A model generated the notes under the pieces. The model ran no database searches. It was not told the DNA's origin and was given only the letters and a program-made list of their open reading frames with translations. The position numbers were made by a program, and so were the translations under genes. DNA of 57,090 nucleotides from a virus, in IMG/VR virus record IMGVR_UViG_3300020193_000025, positions 1-57,090 of that record; one strand, given 5' to 3'. Shown one piece after another: positions 25,849 through 35,740 of the stretch; position 1 is the first letter of the stretch, and every line of letters starts with the position of its first letter.

Positions 25849-28800
25849 ATGCCGCAAAATACTAATCTAAATGCATCTCCATATTTTGATGATTTTAAGG
25901 AAGATAAAAATTATCAAAGAGTTCTTTTTAAACCAGGATTCCCAATCCAAGCAAGAGAATTAACAACTTTACAGTCTATACTTCAAAATCAAATAGAAAA
26001 ATTTGGGAAACATTTTTTCAAAGAAGGATCTGTAGTAGTTCCTGGACAACTTGCTTATGATTCTGACTATACTTGTGTTCTAATTGATGAAACCCATCTT
26101 GGGATACCAGTATCAATTTATCTCGATGCATTGATAGGAAAAACTATCAAAGGAGAAACAAGTGGTGTAACGGCAAAAGTAGAAAATTATATTACAAATT
26201 CGGAATCCGAATTAAAGAGTTATACATTGTATGTAAAATATCAAAGTTCTAGTGATACAGATTTTGCTAGACAAAAGTTTGTAGATGGGGAAAATCTAAT
26301 AACTTTAGATGAAATTGAATATTCAATATCCAACATTAGATCGGGATCTACATTTGCAACTACTCTAATTGCAAATTCAACAAGAACTGGTTCTGCTGCT
26401 AAAATTGCAGATGGAGTATATTTTATTAGAGGGTTTTTTGTAAATGTTCAAGCGCAGACTGTAATCCTCGATCAATATTCAAATAAACCAAGTTATAGAG
26501 TTGGACTTGTAGTTTCGGAAGAAATTACCACGGCTTCTTCAGAGTACAACGACTTGTTCGATAATGCAAAGGGATTTTCTAACTTTGCTGCGCCTGGAGC
26601 CGATAGATTTAAACTCTCTACGCAATTAGTAAAAAAATCTTTGAATGATTTTAATGATGAAGATTTTATTGAATTGATTAGAGTTGAGAACGGGATACTT
26701 TCAAAATTCGTAAAAACAAGTAATTATAATTTAATTAGAGATGAACTGGCTAGAAGAACATACGATGAATCTGGAGATTATTACGTAAAACCTTTCACAA
26801 TTAGTGTGAAAGAATCACTAAATGATAGACAAGGAAATCATGGAGTTTATTTTGAGAATCAGAAAACTTTAAGTGGAAATACTCCATCTGATGATTTACT
26901 AACATTATCAATAAGCCCTGGGAAAGCATATGTAAGGGGCTATGAAATTGAAACTATTAATACTTCAAATGTAGATATACCGAAAACTAGAGAACCAGAA
27001 AATCAAGAAAATGAATCAATTCAATTTAGCCTAGGAAGACAAATTGAATTAAATAACGTTTATGGATCAGCTCCTGTTGGATTTGGAACTACTTCCCATG
27101 TAAGATTATTTGATAAAAGAACAGAAACTCCTGGCACTCCATCTGGAATTCAAGTTGGAATTGCTAGATTATATGATTTAAAATTAAAAAACTCAGAATA
27201 TCTTAATGCCACAACAAAATTTGAAGCGTCACTGTATGATATTCAAACATTTACGTATCTGGAAATAAACACCCATATGCTCCTTCCCACTCCAGCTTTT
27301 GTTGAGGGTAGGAGTAGTAATGCATCTGGATTTTTATATCAAACTGTGAATGATGTTCGTCAGATGATTCTTTACCAGTCTTCTGGAACTTTTCAAGTCG
27401 GTGAAGAAATTTTAGTTAATGGTGAAGATATTTCTAGAACAATTACTAGAGTATCTGATTATAGAATCTCTGATGTCCATCAAATATGTGGTATTGATGG
27501 AGTAAACTTTACTGGTGATCCAGTTTTAAATTCTTTAAAATTATTAGCACCAGCTGGCAGTCAATTCACAATCTCTGCATCTAGTGGTGGAGTGTCTACG
27601 GTAACTTCTCCAAATACATCTTTTTCGGTTGGAATACAAACTGGAGATATTATTTCTTATAGTATACCTGGATCTTCTGTGCCTACTTTTAACAGGGTAA
27701 AAGAAGTAAATACGACCGCAAGATCATTGATTATTGAACCAACAACTTCAGTTACTGGAGTTTGTACAGGCGGACTTCCTGCAGCTGCTGGATTAACTGT
27801 AAATGACTTTGTAGTTGCCTCCACACAGGTAAACAATGTAGGGGATGCATATTTATTCAGTGATTTGACTCGTAGAAATGTATCTAATACGAATTTATCA
27901 TCATCTCAAATTGTAATTAGAAAATCATATGCTGTAACCATATCATCTGGTGCTTTTAGTCAAGTTTTAGAAACCGATCCAAACCTAACTTTGGAACCTT
28001 TTGATGAAGAAGACTATACTGTATCATTTAATTCAAACGGAGCGGTGGAATCGTTAAACAACCAGAAAGTATCTGTGAGTGGAAGAACAATTTCTTTACA
28101 GAATATAAGCCAAAATGGAGCTGCTACTCTCACAGTTACTTGGAGGAAAATTAATTTACGTCCTAAGAAAAAAGTATATCAAAGATGTAGTATTAGTGTT
28201 ATAAACAAATCGAGTAAAAATGCTTCAGGAGTTTCTACGAGTTCATTGAATGATGGACTTACTTTCTCTAATGAATATGGAACAAGAGTTCAAGATAAAA
28301 GGATTTCCCTTGGAATTTCTGATGTTGTTTCGGTTATTGGCGTTTTTGAAGCATCAGGACCAAACGATCCACAACTACCAAAATTAGTTTTAGCAAATTT
28401 AAATTCTAATATTTTAAATTCCATTCGTGGAGAAACTATTATCGGTCAAAATTCAGGGGCGGCCGCCTCTTTTGTTCTAACGAATGGTACTAATGAAATC
28501 GATTTTGTATATTTAAATGAAAATATATTTGAAATTAATGAGGTAGTTTCATTCCAGGAGTCAAAAATAACTGCAACAGTTTCATCATTCATACCTGGAG
28601 ATAGAGATATTAAGAATAATTATGAGTTTGACCCAGGACAAACTAGAGAAATTGTAGATTGTTCTGCTATCGTTAGAAAGTCAACGGCATCCGCTGCTAC
28701 TAGAAGATTGTCAATTGTTTATAATAATTATTATATTGATCCTGCGGATCCTGGTGATTTTGTAGTTGTGAACTCTTACGATAAGGATCGTTATACGTAT

Positions 28801-31800
28801 GATATGCCCAGAATCTCTGGACTTTCGGCTTCGGATATTATTGATGTAAGACCAAGAGTTTCTTCGCATACAAGTGGTTCTGGAACTTCTCCATTTGAGT
28901 TTAAATCTAGAGTTTTCAATCCATTTACATCGTCATCATCTCATATTTTTGCAAAAGATAAAGCAACTACGATTTCATATGATTATTATGTGGGAAGAAT
29001 TGATAAACTTTTCTTAACAAAAGAAGGAATATTTAATGTTTCGAGAGGGCTTCCATCTCTCAGTCCAAAAGTGCCCACTTCTATTGAAAATGCTTTAGAA
29101 ATTGCCACTATTGTTTTACCTCCTTACGTTTATAATCCAGATGAAGTTTCTATATCTCTTAATAGTCATAAGAGATATAGAATGAAAGATATCTCTGTGA
29201 TTGAAAAAAGGTTAAAGAATGTAGAATATTACACTGCACTATCTCTCTTGGAGAGTGAGACTGCTAATATGTCTTTGAGAGATTCCCAGACAAATCTGAA
29301 TAGATTTAAAGCTGGATTTTTTGTCGATAACTTCAAATCGGTTCTTGGTGGAGATATTACTAATGTACTATACAAAGCAAGTGTAGATACAGTTGAAGGT
29401 AGACTTAGACCATCTCACTATACGACTTCTGTTGATCTTCTTCTTGGTTCTGAAGTGGTAATTGGTGCTGCAGTCACATCAAATCCATCCGCAGATTATC
29501 GATTTGTCAATGATCTTGGCGATACAAATGTCAAACGTGTGGGTGATGTTGTGTGTCTGAATTATACTGATGTCGTTTTTGTTCAAAATAAATTTGCAAC
29601 AAGGAGTGAAAATGTAAATCCATTTGCTGTCGTTAACTGGATTGGTCAAATTGAATTGAATCCATCTACCGATACTTGGATTGAAACTAGAAGAAGTGCA
29701 AGAACATATGATATTGAAGGAAGTTATTCCGCATCCATTGGCATTACTGGTGCTGACTCGAATACAGGAATATCTCCAATTGATTGGGGTGGATGGGAAA
29801 CTACCTGGACAGGACAATCGATTTCAAACGGACCAACTATATTCAGCAATACAACATCGACACAAACAGGGTCTCAAGAACAACAAGGTGGATTCCAAAA
29901 TGGCCGTGGTATTCCTATCACTACAACAACTACACATCAAGATAGAACAGTTTCTTTTAGAAATCAAACTGTAAATACAACTACTAATCAAACGAGACAG
30001 GGAATTCAATTTAGAGTTGGAGAAAGATTTGACTCTACAAGTCTTGGAGATAAAGTTGTTTCTCTTGATGTTGTCTCTACTATGAGATCTAGAAATATTG
30101 AATTTATTTGCAAGAGATTGAAACCAAATACAAGACTGTATGGATTCTTCGACAACATTGACATGAACAAGTATGTTGTTCCAAAGTTGATCGAAGTTAC
30201 AATGGTAAGTGGAACTTTTGGTTCTAATGAAATTGTTTCTGGTTCATTTGGGTCAGCTGCAATCAGATTTAGACTTGCACAACAAAATCATAAGTATGGT
30301 CCATACAACGCTCCAACTGAAACATATAAGGTAAATCCATATTCCCCAGAATCTGTTCTGTCAAGTATCTATTCATCAACCTCTACGGTATTAAACGTAG
30401 ATACTGCATCTTTAGAACTGCAATCTGCGTCTGGATATTACGGTTATGTTACTACTGGTATGAGATTAGTTGGACAATCTAGCGGTGCGATTGCAACAGT
30501 AAAAGATATACGTTTAATCACTGACCAAGCAGGCGTTGTAATTGGATCTTTATTCATCCCAGATCCAACAACTCCAGCTGCACCCAGATTCGATACTGGC
30601 ACAAAAACATTTACACTAACGACAAGTTCTACCAACGAAACTATTTCTGGATTTACTGATAGTTCGGCTGAGGCAAACTTTACTTCATCTGGAACTCTTC
30701 AAAATGTCGAAGCAAGCACTCTTAGAATGAGAAATGCGGATGTTCAAAGAATTCCAAGATCAGATTCTAGAACAATTCAGTCTTCTGAGACGAGAGTTGT
30801 AGCAGACACTACTTTTGCAAATAGAACTACCCAACAAACAAGATGGGTTGATCCTCTTGCACAATCATTTGAAGTTCCAGATGTCAATGGAGTATATTTA
30901 ACTAAATGCGAAGTCTTCTTTAGAACAAAGGATACAAAGAGTCTTCCAATTACACTGCAAGTAAGAACTCTGCAAACAGGTCTACCCACTCAAACAATCT
31001 TACCTTTTGGTGAAGTTGTTTTGGATCCAGATCAAGTGGCACTTTCTGGAGATGGTACGGTTCCAACTACGTTTACGTTCCCATCTCCAGTTTACTGTGA
31101 AGGTGGTGGGGAGTTCGCTATTGTTTTACTTTCGGCATCTAATGAGTATACCGTATTCATTTCTCGAATGGGAGAAGAAGACGTTACTACTATTAATAAA
31201 CCAGACTCTGAGAAAATTATTGTTTCTCAACAACCATTGTTGGGATCACTATTTAAGTCTCAGAATGGTGCTACTTGGGATCCAAGTCAGTTAGAAGATC
31301 TTAAGTTTAATTTGTATCGAGCTAACTTTACAAGTAAAATTGGAAATGTAAGATTCTATAATCCAGACCTTGATATTGGTAATAGACAAATTGCTTCTTT
31401 GAGAGAAAATCCAGCTGACATGATTTCTAGAAGTGTAATTGTTGGTCTGGGAGTAAGTTTGAGTGCATCTCAGGTTTCCAATTTAACCGCTGGTATAACT
31501 GTCATACAACAAAATAATCCAAACTTTAAGGCAAAATTAAGTAAAATTTTAGGATCTATCGGGATTGGTAGTGTTCTAAGTTTGAGTTCTATTGGTGCTG
31601 GATTTACTGCTGGTGCTGTTACTTACACAAATGTTCCTTTAGTTTCAAAAACTGGAAGGGGATTTGGGGCAAAAGTGAATATATCTGTAAATTCTGGAGT
31701 TGCAGTCGCAGCAACAGTTTCTGTTGGTGGAACTGGATATTCTGCTGGAGATATTTTAACCGTAAATTCTGTTGATACTGGTGGATTTGGTAAAAATCTT

Positions 31801-33354
31801 ATATTAACAATTCCAAACAACATTGGTATTATTAGTGCATATAATACTTTAATTCTAGATAATTTACAAGGCACTCCGACTGTTGATGGTGGTTCTGCTA
31901 TTGTATATGTAAGTGCGGCCGGAACAACTATTCTAAGTGGTGCAACAGTTCAATCATCAAATACAATCAATGACGGACTTCATATTAGAGTAAAACATAA
32001 CAGCCATGGGATGTATTCTCCTTTTGAGAGGGTTATCCTCAGTGGATTCCAATCTGATTCCAAATCGGAAAAACTAACGGCTTCTTATGATTCATCAAGC
32101 ACCGATTCTATTTCAGTATCTTCTGTTGGAATATTCACTTCTTTTGAAAACTATGAGGTTAGTGTTTCAAACCCAGGATATGCTTTGATTGGAAATGAAA
32201 TAATCAGATATGTTGGGGTGTCAAGTTCTTTAGGAACATTAACTGGAATTACTAGAGCAATTGACAATACTAGAGCAAGTGATCATTTGAACAATGCATT
32301 AATTTCTAGATATGAATTGAATGGCATTTCATTGAGAAGAATAAATGCAGAACATAGTTTCGCTGATGTAGATTCAAGTACATATCCTGTTGATATTGAT
32401 CACTATTGGGTTAAAGTTGGTGTTTCTAGTAGAGGCGTCGATAGATCAATTGGAAATTCAAGTGGACTTCCAGAACTATTTTTCAATAAAACAATGTCTG
32501 GCGGTTCTTATGATGTTAATTATGTTATTGTTGGAGTTCCATTTGGACCTAGAGCAACGCAAAATATTCCATTCAATGCACTAACACCAAATGTATCAAT
32601 TCTTAATCCAGAAGGAACATCTGTTTCTGCACGGGTGCGAACGTTCACTGGAAATAGTGTTGATGGAGAAACCACTGCATTTGTTGATCAAGGATTCGAA
32701 CCAATTTCTCTTACTGGTATAAACTACTTCACTTCACCAAGAATTATTGCTTCAAAGATTAATGAACTTTCCAAGTTAACAGACTTCCCAGGAAGAAAGT
32801 CATTCACAATGGAATTTACTTTGTCAACTCAGGATGGAAAAGTAAGTCCAATGATTGACTTGGATAGGGTAAATATAATTACAACTATGAATAGGATTAA
32901 TAGTAAGGTTCTTAACTATGCAACCGATTTTAGAGTTAATTCTTTAGATGCAGATCCAAGTGCCGCAATATATCTTTCCAAACCAGTTAGATTGGAAAAG
33001 CCTGCAGACGGACTAAAAGTGCTTTTTGATGCATATAGACATTCTAGTAATGACATTAGAGTAATGTATAGAATACTAAGACCAGATTCACCAGCAGAAT
33101 ATCAACTGTTTGAATTATTCCCTGGTTTTGATAATATAGACGGTGATGGAGTCCCTCTTGATATTGCAAAAAATAGTGGATTGCCCGATAAAAGAGTATT
33201 GGCTTCAAACGGATTGGAGGATTATAGAGAATATGAATATAATGCTGTTAATTTGCCTCCATTCAATGGATTCCAAATTAAGATTATTATGACTGGAAAT
33301 AATTTTGCTTATGTTCCAAAAATTAGAGATTTACGAGCAATTGCATCCATTTGA
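25849..33354 (+). CDS. Large virion structural protein, DUF4815 type
   Basis: A 2501-residue protein. The N-terminus NASPYFDDFKEDKNYQRVLFKPGFPIQARELTTLQSILQNQIEKFGKHFFKEGS (residues ~6-60) matches the start of the DUF4815 family found in tail or fibre proteins of large phages. Most of the chain is beta-rich with Ser/Thr/Gly runs; RDSQTNLNRFKAGFFVDNF (~1145) is within the conserved core, and SVGGTGYSAGDILTVNS (~1962) is another SGY repeat. DPLAQSFEVPDVNGVYLTKCEVFFRTKD (~1665-1692) is a motif shared by such large phage proteins. Likely role: fibre-attachment protein of the baseplate periphery (the place of gp10-like proteins in T4). It starts six bases after gp8, in the same late operon. Confidence 0.78.
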   Translation: MPQNTNLNASPYFDDFKEDKNYQRVLFKPGFPIQARELTTLQSILQNQIEKFGKHFFKEGSVVVPGQLAYDSDYTCVLIDETHLGIPVSIYLDALIGKTIKGETSGVTAKVENYITNSESELKSYTLYVKYQSSSDTDFARQKFVDGENLITLDEIEYSISNIRSGSTFATTLIANSTRTGSAAKIADGVYFIRGFFVNVQAQTVILDQYSNKPSYRVGLVVSEEITTASSEYNDLFDNAKGFSNFAAPGADRFKLSTQLVKKSLNDFNDEDFIELIRVENGILSKFVKTSNYNLIRDELARRTYDESGDYYVKPFTISVKESLNDRQGNHGVYFENQKTLSGNTPSDDLLTLSISPGKAYVRGYEIETINTSNVDIPKTREPENQENESIQFSLGRQIELNNVYGSAPVGFGTTSHVRLFDKRTETPGTPSGIQVGIARLYDLKLKNSEYLNATTKFEASLYDIQTFTYLEINTHMLLPTPAFVEGRSSNASGFLYQTVNDVRQMILYQSSGTFQVGEEILVNGEDISRTITRVSDYRISDVHQICGIDGVNFTGDPVLNSLKLLAPAGSQFTISASSGGVSTVTSPNTSFSVGIQTGDIISYSIPGSSVPTFNRVKEVNTTARSLIIEPTTSVTGVCTGGLPAAAGLTVNDFVVASTQVNNVGDAYLFSDLTRRNVSNTNLSSSQIVIRKSYAVTISSGAFSQVLETDPNLTLEPFDEEDYTVSFNSNGAVESLNNQKVSVSGRTISLQNISQNGAATLTVTWRKINLRPKKKVYQRCSISVINKSSKNASGVSTSSLNDGLTFSNEYGTRVQDKRISLGISDVVSVIGVFEASGPNDPQLPKLVLANLNSNILNSIRGETIIGQNSGAAASFVLTNGTNEIDFVYLNENIFEINEVVSFQESKITATVSSFIPGDRDIKNNYEFDPGQTREIVDCSAIVRKSTASAATRRLSIVYNNYYIDPADPGDFVVVNSYDKDRYTYDMPRISGLSASDIIDVRPRVSSHTSGSGTSPFEFKSRVFNPFTSSSSHIFAKDKATTISYDYYVGRIDKLFLTKEGIFNVSRGLPSLSPKVPTSIENALEIATIVLPPYVYNPDEVSISLNSHKRYRMKDISVIEKRLKNVEYYTALSLLESETANMSLRDSQTNLNRFKAGFFVDNFKSVLGGDITNVLYKASVDTVEGRLRPSHYTTSVDLLLGSEVVIGAAVTSNPSADYRFVNDLGDTNVKRVGDVVCLNYTDVVFVQNKFATRSENVNPFAVVNWIGQIELNPSTDTWIETRRSARTYDIEGSYSASIGITGADSNTGISPIDWGGWETTWTGQSISNGPTIFSNTTSTQTGSQEQQGGFQNGRGIPITTTTTHQDRTVSFRNQTVNTTTNQTRQGIQFRVGERFDSTSLGDKVVSLDVVSTMRSRNIEFICKRLKPNTRLYGFFDNIDMNKYVVPKLIEVTMVSGTFGSNEIVSGSFGSAAIRFRLAQQNHKYGPYNAPTETYKVNPYSPESVLSSIYSSTSTVLNVDTASLELQSASGYYGYVTTGMRLVGQSSGAIATVKDIRLITDQAGVVIGSLFIPDPTTPAAPRFDTGTKTFTLTTSSTNETISGFTDSSAEANFTSSGTLQNVEASTLRMRNADVQRIPRSDSRTIQSSETRVVADTTFANRTTQQTRWVDPLAQSFEVPDVNGVYLTKCEVFFRTKDTKSLPITLQVRTLQTGLPTQTILPFGEVVLDPDQVALSGDGTVPTTFTFPSPVYCEGGGEFAIVLLSASNEYTVFISRMGEEDVTTINKPDSEKIIVSQQPLLGSLFKSQNGATWDPSQLEDLKFNLYRANFTSKIGNVRFYNPDLDIGNRQIASLRENPADMISRSVIVGLGVSLSASQVSNLTAGITVIQQNNPNFKAKLSKILGSIGIGSVLSLSSIGAGFTAGAVTYTNVPLVSKTGRGFGAKVNISVNSGVAVAATVSVGGTGYSAGDILTVNSVDTGGFGKNLILTIPNNIGIISAYNTLILDNLQGTPTVDGGSAIVYVSAAGTTILSGATVQSSNTINDGLHIRVKHNSHGMYSPFERVILSGFQSDSKSEKLTASYDSSSTDSISVSSVGIFTSFENYEVSVSNPGYALIGNEIIRYVGVSSSLGTLTGITRAIDNTRASDHLNNALISRYELNGISLRRINAEHSFADVDSSTYPVDIDHYWVKVGVSSRGVDRSIGNSSGLPELFFNKTMSGGSYDVNYVIVGVPFGPRATQNIPFNALTPNVSILNPEGTSVSARVRTFTGNSVDGETTAFVDQGFEPISLTGINYFTSPRIIASKINELSKLTDFPGRKSFTMEFTLSTQDGKVSPMIDLDRVNIITTMNRINSKVLNYATDFRVNSLDADPSAAIYLSKPVRLEKPADGLKVLFDAYRHSSNDIRVMYRILRPDSPAEYQLFELFPGFDNIDGDGVPLDIAKNSGLPDKRVLASNGLEDYREYEYNAVNLPPFNGFQIKIIMTGNNFAYVPKIRDLRAIASI

Positions 33355-33355
33355 T

Positions 33356-33562
33356 ATGAAGATAAAGGTAGAAAATAGCACATCTCTTTATAGAGACAGT
33401 CATAGTAATGCAATTATAAATTGTTCTGATTTGGAATATGATAATTATATAAAAATTAAAAACAAAAAACTTAACGAAATTAATGAGATGCAACAATTAA
33501 AAAATGATGTTGATGAGTTGAAAGATATGATGAAACTAATTTTAGAAAAATTAAATAAATAG
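33356..33562 (+). CDS. Small coiled-coil protein
   Basis: A 68-residue protein: a short basic start (MKIKVENSTSLYRDSHSNAIINC), then a long helix (residues ~28-68) with a heptad pattern (LNEINEMQQLKNDVDELKDMMKLILEKL) that predicts a coiled coil. I recall small proteins of this kind between virion genes of other cyanophages, perhaps a peptide that joins two structural subunits. It starts right after the stop of the 2501-residue gene; the in-frame ATG at 33305 lies within that gene and is rejected. Confidence 0.7.
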   Translation: MKIKVENSTSLYRDSHSNAIINCSDLEYDNYIKIKNKKLNEINEMQQLKNDVDELKDMMKLILEKLNK

Positions 33563-33583
33563 TTAAACACTTCCCTGTGACAA

Positions 33584-33916
33584 ATGGCAGCAAGAGTTAT
33601 AAATTTAGTTTTGGATCAGGGTGTAGATTTTCAAGCAAGTTTTACGCTTAAAAATCAAAATAACACTCCATTAAATCTTACTGGATATACAGCAGTATCA
33701 AAAATTAGAAAACATCCAGCCGCAACTAAGTCATATCCATTTACAGTGACATTCCCAGATAGACTAAATGGAGTGGTACAAGTTTCTATGGGATTTACAT
33801 CGACTGGATTAATTGAAGGAGGTAGATATGTCTATGACATAATTCTCACATCGCCGAATGCATATAAAACTAAACCAATACAGGGAAATATTCTAGTTAT
33901 TCCTGGAGTTTCATAA
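33584..33916 (+). CDS. Small beta-sandwich virion protein
   Basis: A 110-residue protein (MAARVINLVLDQGVDFQASFTLKNQNNTPLNLTGYTAVSKIRK..., ending YDIILTSPNAYKTKPIQGNILVIPGVS). The pattern of about eight alternating strands with DQG.DF...F.L....PLNLTGYTA indicates an immunoglobulin-like sandwich, the kind seen in phage tail and baseplate attachment proteins. Likely a minor virion protein. Its stop overlaps the next gene by one base. Confidence 0.7.
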   Translation: MAARVINLVLDQGVDFQASFTLKNQNNTPLNLTGYTAVSKIRKHPAATKSYPFTVTFPDRLNGVVQVSMGFTSTGLIEGGRYVYDIILTSPNAYKTKPIQGNILVIPGVS

Positions 33917-34596
33917 TGACAAATTCCTACTTTGTAACAGTAAATCAACCCGATCCATATAATATTGGGGTAAACTATGAAATTCCAACAAAGTCTGTAC
34001 AATATGGAAATGTAATTCTGGATAGTATAAATTCTCTTTTTAATGGAACTTCTTTGAATTTTCCACTGGCTGCTACGGGAACATCATATCTTCCAGTAAA
34101 CGATCAACAATTAATAGTATCGAAAAATAATTTAATACTAGAACCAGTTGAAGATTTTACTATTTCTGGTTCCAATATAATCTTTACAACTCCTCCAACT
34201 TTGGGAGATGATGTTTTTATCATAGCTCTTGCTACTACTGCAGATTTGACCAGGACTATTAATTACGTCATTGATAGTGGCAGTTCACCAATGTTGCCAG
34301 GAAAAAAAGGAAAAGTTACATTAGATGTAAGTGGTATTATTGATTCTGTAAAAATATTTTCAGATCAAACTGGAGGAGTTGTTTTTGAGATTTCAAAATC
34401 AAATTATACCAACTATCCTACTTTTACAAGTATCACTGCAGGACAACGAGTCCAATTGATAAACAATAATAAGTATTTTGATGATATTCTAAATAATTGG
34501 GATAAAACAATTGTTGCGGGTGATATTTTAGATTTCGAAGTCATTAGCGTTTCCAATATCCGAAGATTTCTAATCTCTTTAAAATTAAAATTATAA
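33916..34596 (+). CDS. Virion structural protein
   Basis: A 226-residue, beta-rich protein (MTNSYFVTVNQPDPYNIGVNYEIPTKSVQYGNVILDSI...). The segment YLPVNDQQLIVSKNNLILEPVEDFTISGSNIIFTTPPTLGDDVFIIA (residues ~56-104) follows a pattern known from fibre and neck proteins of cyanophages, in which an extended loop describes the feature 'interface defined by one or two expressions'. A second domain (KKGKVTLDVSGIIDSVKIFSDQTG) follows. No enzymatic motif is seen. It overlaps its upstream neighbour by one base and lies in the same late transcript. Confidence 0.65.
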   Translation: MTNSYFVTVNQPDPYNIGVNYEIPTKSVQYGNVILDSINSLFNGTSLNFPLAATGTSYLPVNDQQLIVSKNNLILEPVEDFTISGSNIIFTTPPTLGDDVFIIALATTADLTRTINYVIDSGSSPMLPGKKGKVTLDVSGIIDSVKIFSDQTGGVVFEISKSNYTNYPTFTSITAGQRVQLINNNKYFDDILNNWDKTIVAGDILDFEVISVSNIRRFLISLKLKL

Positions 34597-34599
34597 ATA
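34592..34599 (+). promoter_or_regulatory. T4-type late promoter (TATAAATA)
   Basis: An exact TATAAATA overlapping the stop codon of the gene at 33916, 43 bases ahead of the gene at 34643. The leader carries a good AGAGGAG ribosome-binding sequence at 34629-34635. Confidence 0.75.
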
Positions 34600-34642
34600 A
34601 TCATAGTTCTTAAAAGTCTAACCCCTAAGAGGAGTTGTTTCG

Positions 34643-35650
34643 ATGGCATTACTAGTTCCTAATATTGGTGAAATTGAGACTCTACGTTATCTGATTGCTC
34701 AAAATAACTTTGTTGCTGATCTTGAGGACACTTCACCAAGAAATCTTGTCCTAAAGTTGTATACAAGTAACACCACTCCGGCTGAGGGTGATGTTCCCAC
34801 GGCTTCTGCGTATTTTGAACCATATATTGACGGTAACGTCAACGGTTACGGAACTATCCCAGTTACTGGGTATCCACCTTTGGTAAATAATAGAACTGAT
34901 CAAGTCTATACTTCCCAGTATGGTATTCTCTTAAATGGTTCTCGTTGGGTTATTAAGAACGTTGGTAGCGGCACAACCGCTACATATCCAGAACAGACAT
35001 TTACCTTCAGTGGTCCTGCGGGTAATATCTATGGTTATTATGTAACTAGAGCAAACAATATGCCAATCGCGGTACAAGGTGTTGTACATGCTGCCAGTGT
35101 TGGTATTGGAACAACTATTACTAAGGGTACTGGTTCAGATCCATGTATTGGTATTGTTGGTAACTTCTACTTTATTGTTGATCCCGATGTAAGCATCGAT
35201 GATCTAACTCTTGGTCAGTATATTGCAGGAAACGCTGGTATTCAAACTGGAACTAGGATTATCGGAATTGATAGGGCATTAAAAGTTGTTTATGTTGATA
35301 AACCACTTGTTGATAACATTCAAACTGCAACCGATCCATCTATTACTTTCAGTTTCGGTAAGATCTCGATTGTCAATCACCAACTCAAGAAGGGAGATGT
35401 TATTTACATCGCCGCGGGTACAGGAAATACTACTTTAGAATCAAACGTATATACTGTATTTGATGTTCCTAATGCAAATGAGTTCATTACGACTCCTTCA
35501 CTAACTGCAACATCAAATGGTGTTCTTGGTCTAAACACTGCAACTCTTTACAGTTCAATCATGTATGCTGAAAGATTTACAAATGGACCATACAATATCC
35601 AAAACAATGGCGACCAAATTAAGATCACTCTAAACGTCGCTCTCGACTGA
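34643..35650 (+). CDS. Fibre-like or adaptor virion protein
   Basis: A 335-residue protein (MALLVPNIGEIETLRYLIAQNNFVADLEDTSPRNLVLKLYTSNTTPAEGD...). The opening LVPNIGE...L...I.......L.LKLY.N..TP is common among tail-associated cyanophage proteins. After ~150 residues the chain is beta-rich with YYVTRANNMPIAVQ and IGIVGNFYFIVDPDVSID. The sequence is richer in G+C than its neighbours at synonymous positions, which fits a highly expressed gene. Own late promoter, strong ribosome-binding site and a strong terminator behind it make it a single-gene unit, and I infer a protein made in high copy. Confidence 0.75.
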   Translation: MALLVPNIGEIETLRYLIAQNNFVADLEDTSPRNLVLKLYTSNTTPAEGDVPTASAYFEPYIDGNVNGYGTIPVTGYPPLVNNRTDQVYTSQYGILLNGSRWVIKNVGSGTTATYPEQTFTFSGPAGNIYGYYVTRANNMPIAVQGVVHAASVGIGTTITKGTGSDPCIGIVGNFYFIVDPDVSIDDLTLGQYIAGNAGIQTGTRIIGIDRALKVVYVDKPLVDNIQTATDPSITFSFGKISIVNHQLKKGDVIYIAAGTGNTTLESNVYTVFDVPNANEFITTPSLTATSNGVLGLNTATLYSSIMYAERFTNGPYNIQNNGDQIKITLNVALD

Positions 35651-35682
35651 TATATATTTAAAATAAAATTATTGTCATGGTT

Positions 35683-35717
35683 GGGGGTTGCTTTATTACT
35701 AAGCAATCCCCATTTTT
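35683..35717 (+). terminator. Strong intrinsic terminator
   Basis: GGGGGTTGCTT (35683-35693), a seven-base loop (TATTACT) and AAGCAATCCCC (35701-35711) form an 11-base-pair stem with one G-T pair, followed by ATTTTT. It closes the unit of the gene at 34643. Confidence 0.85.
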
Positions 35718-35740
35718 CTTCAAATGAGAATTATTAAACT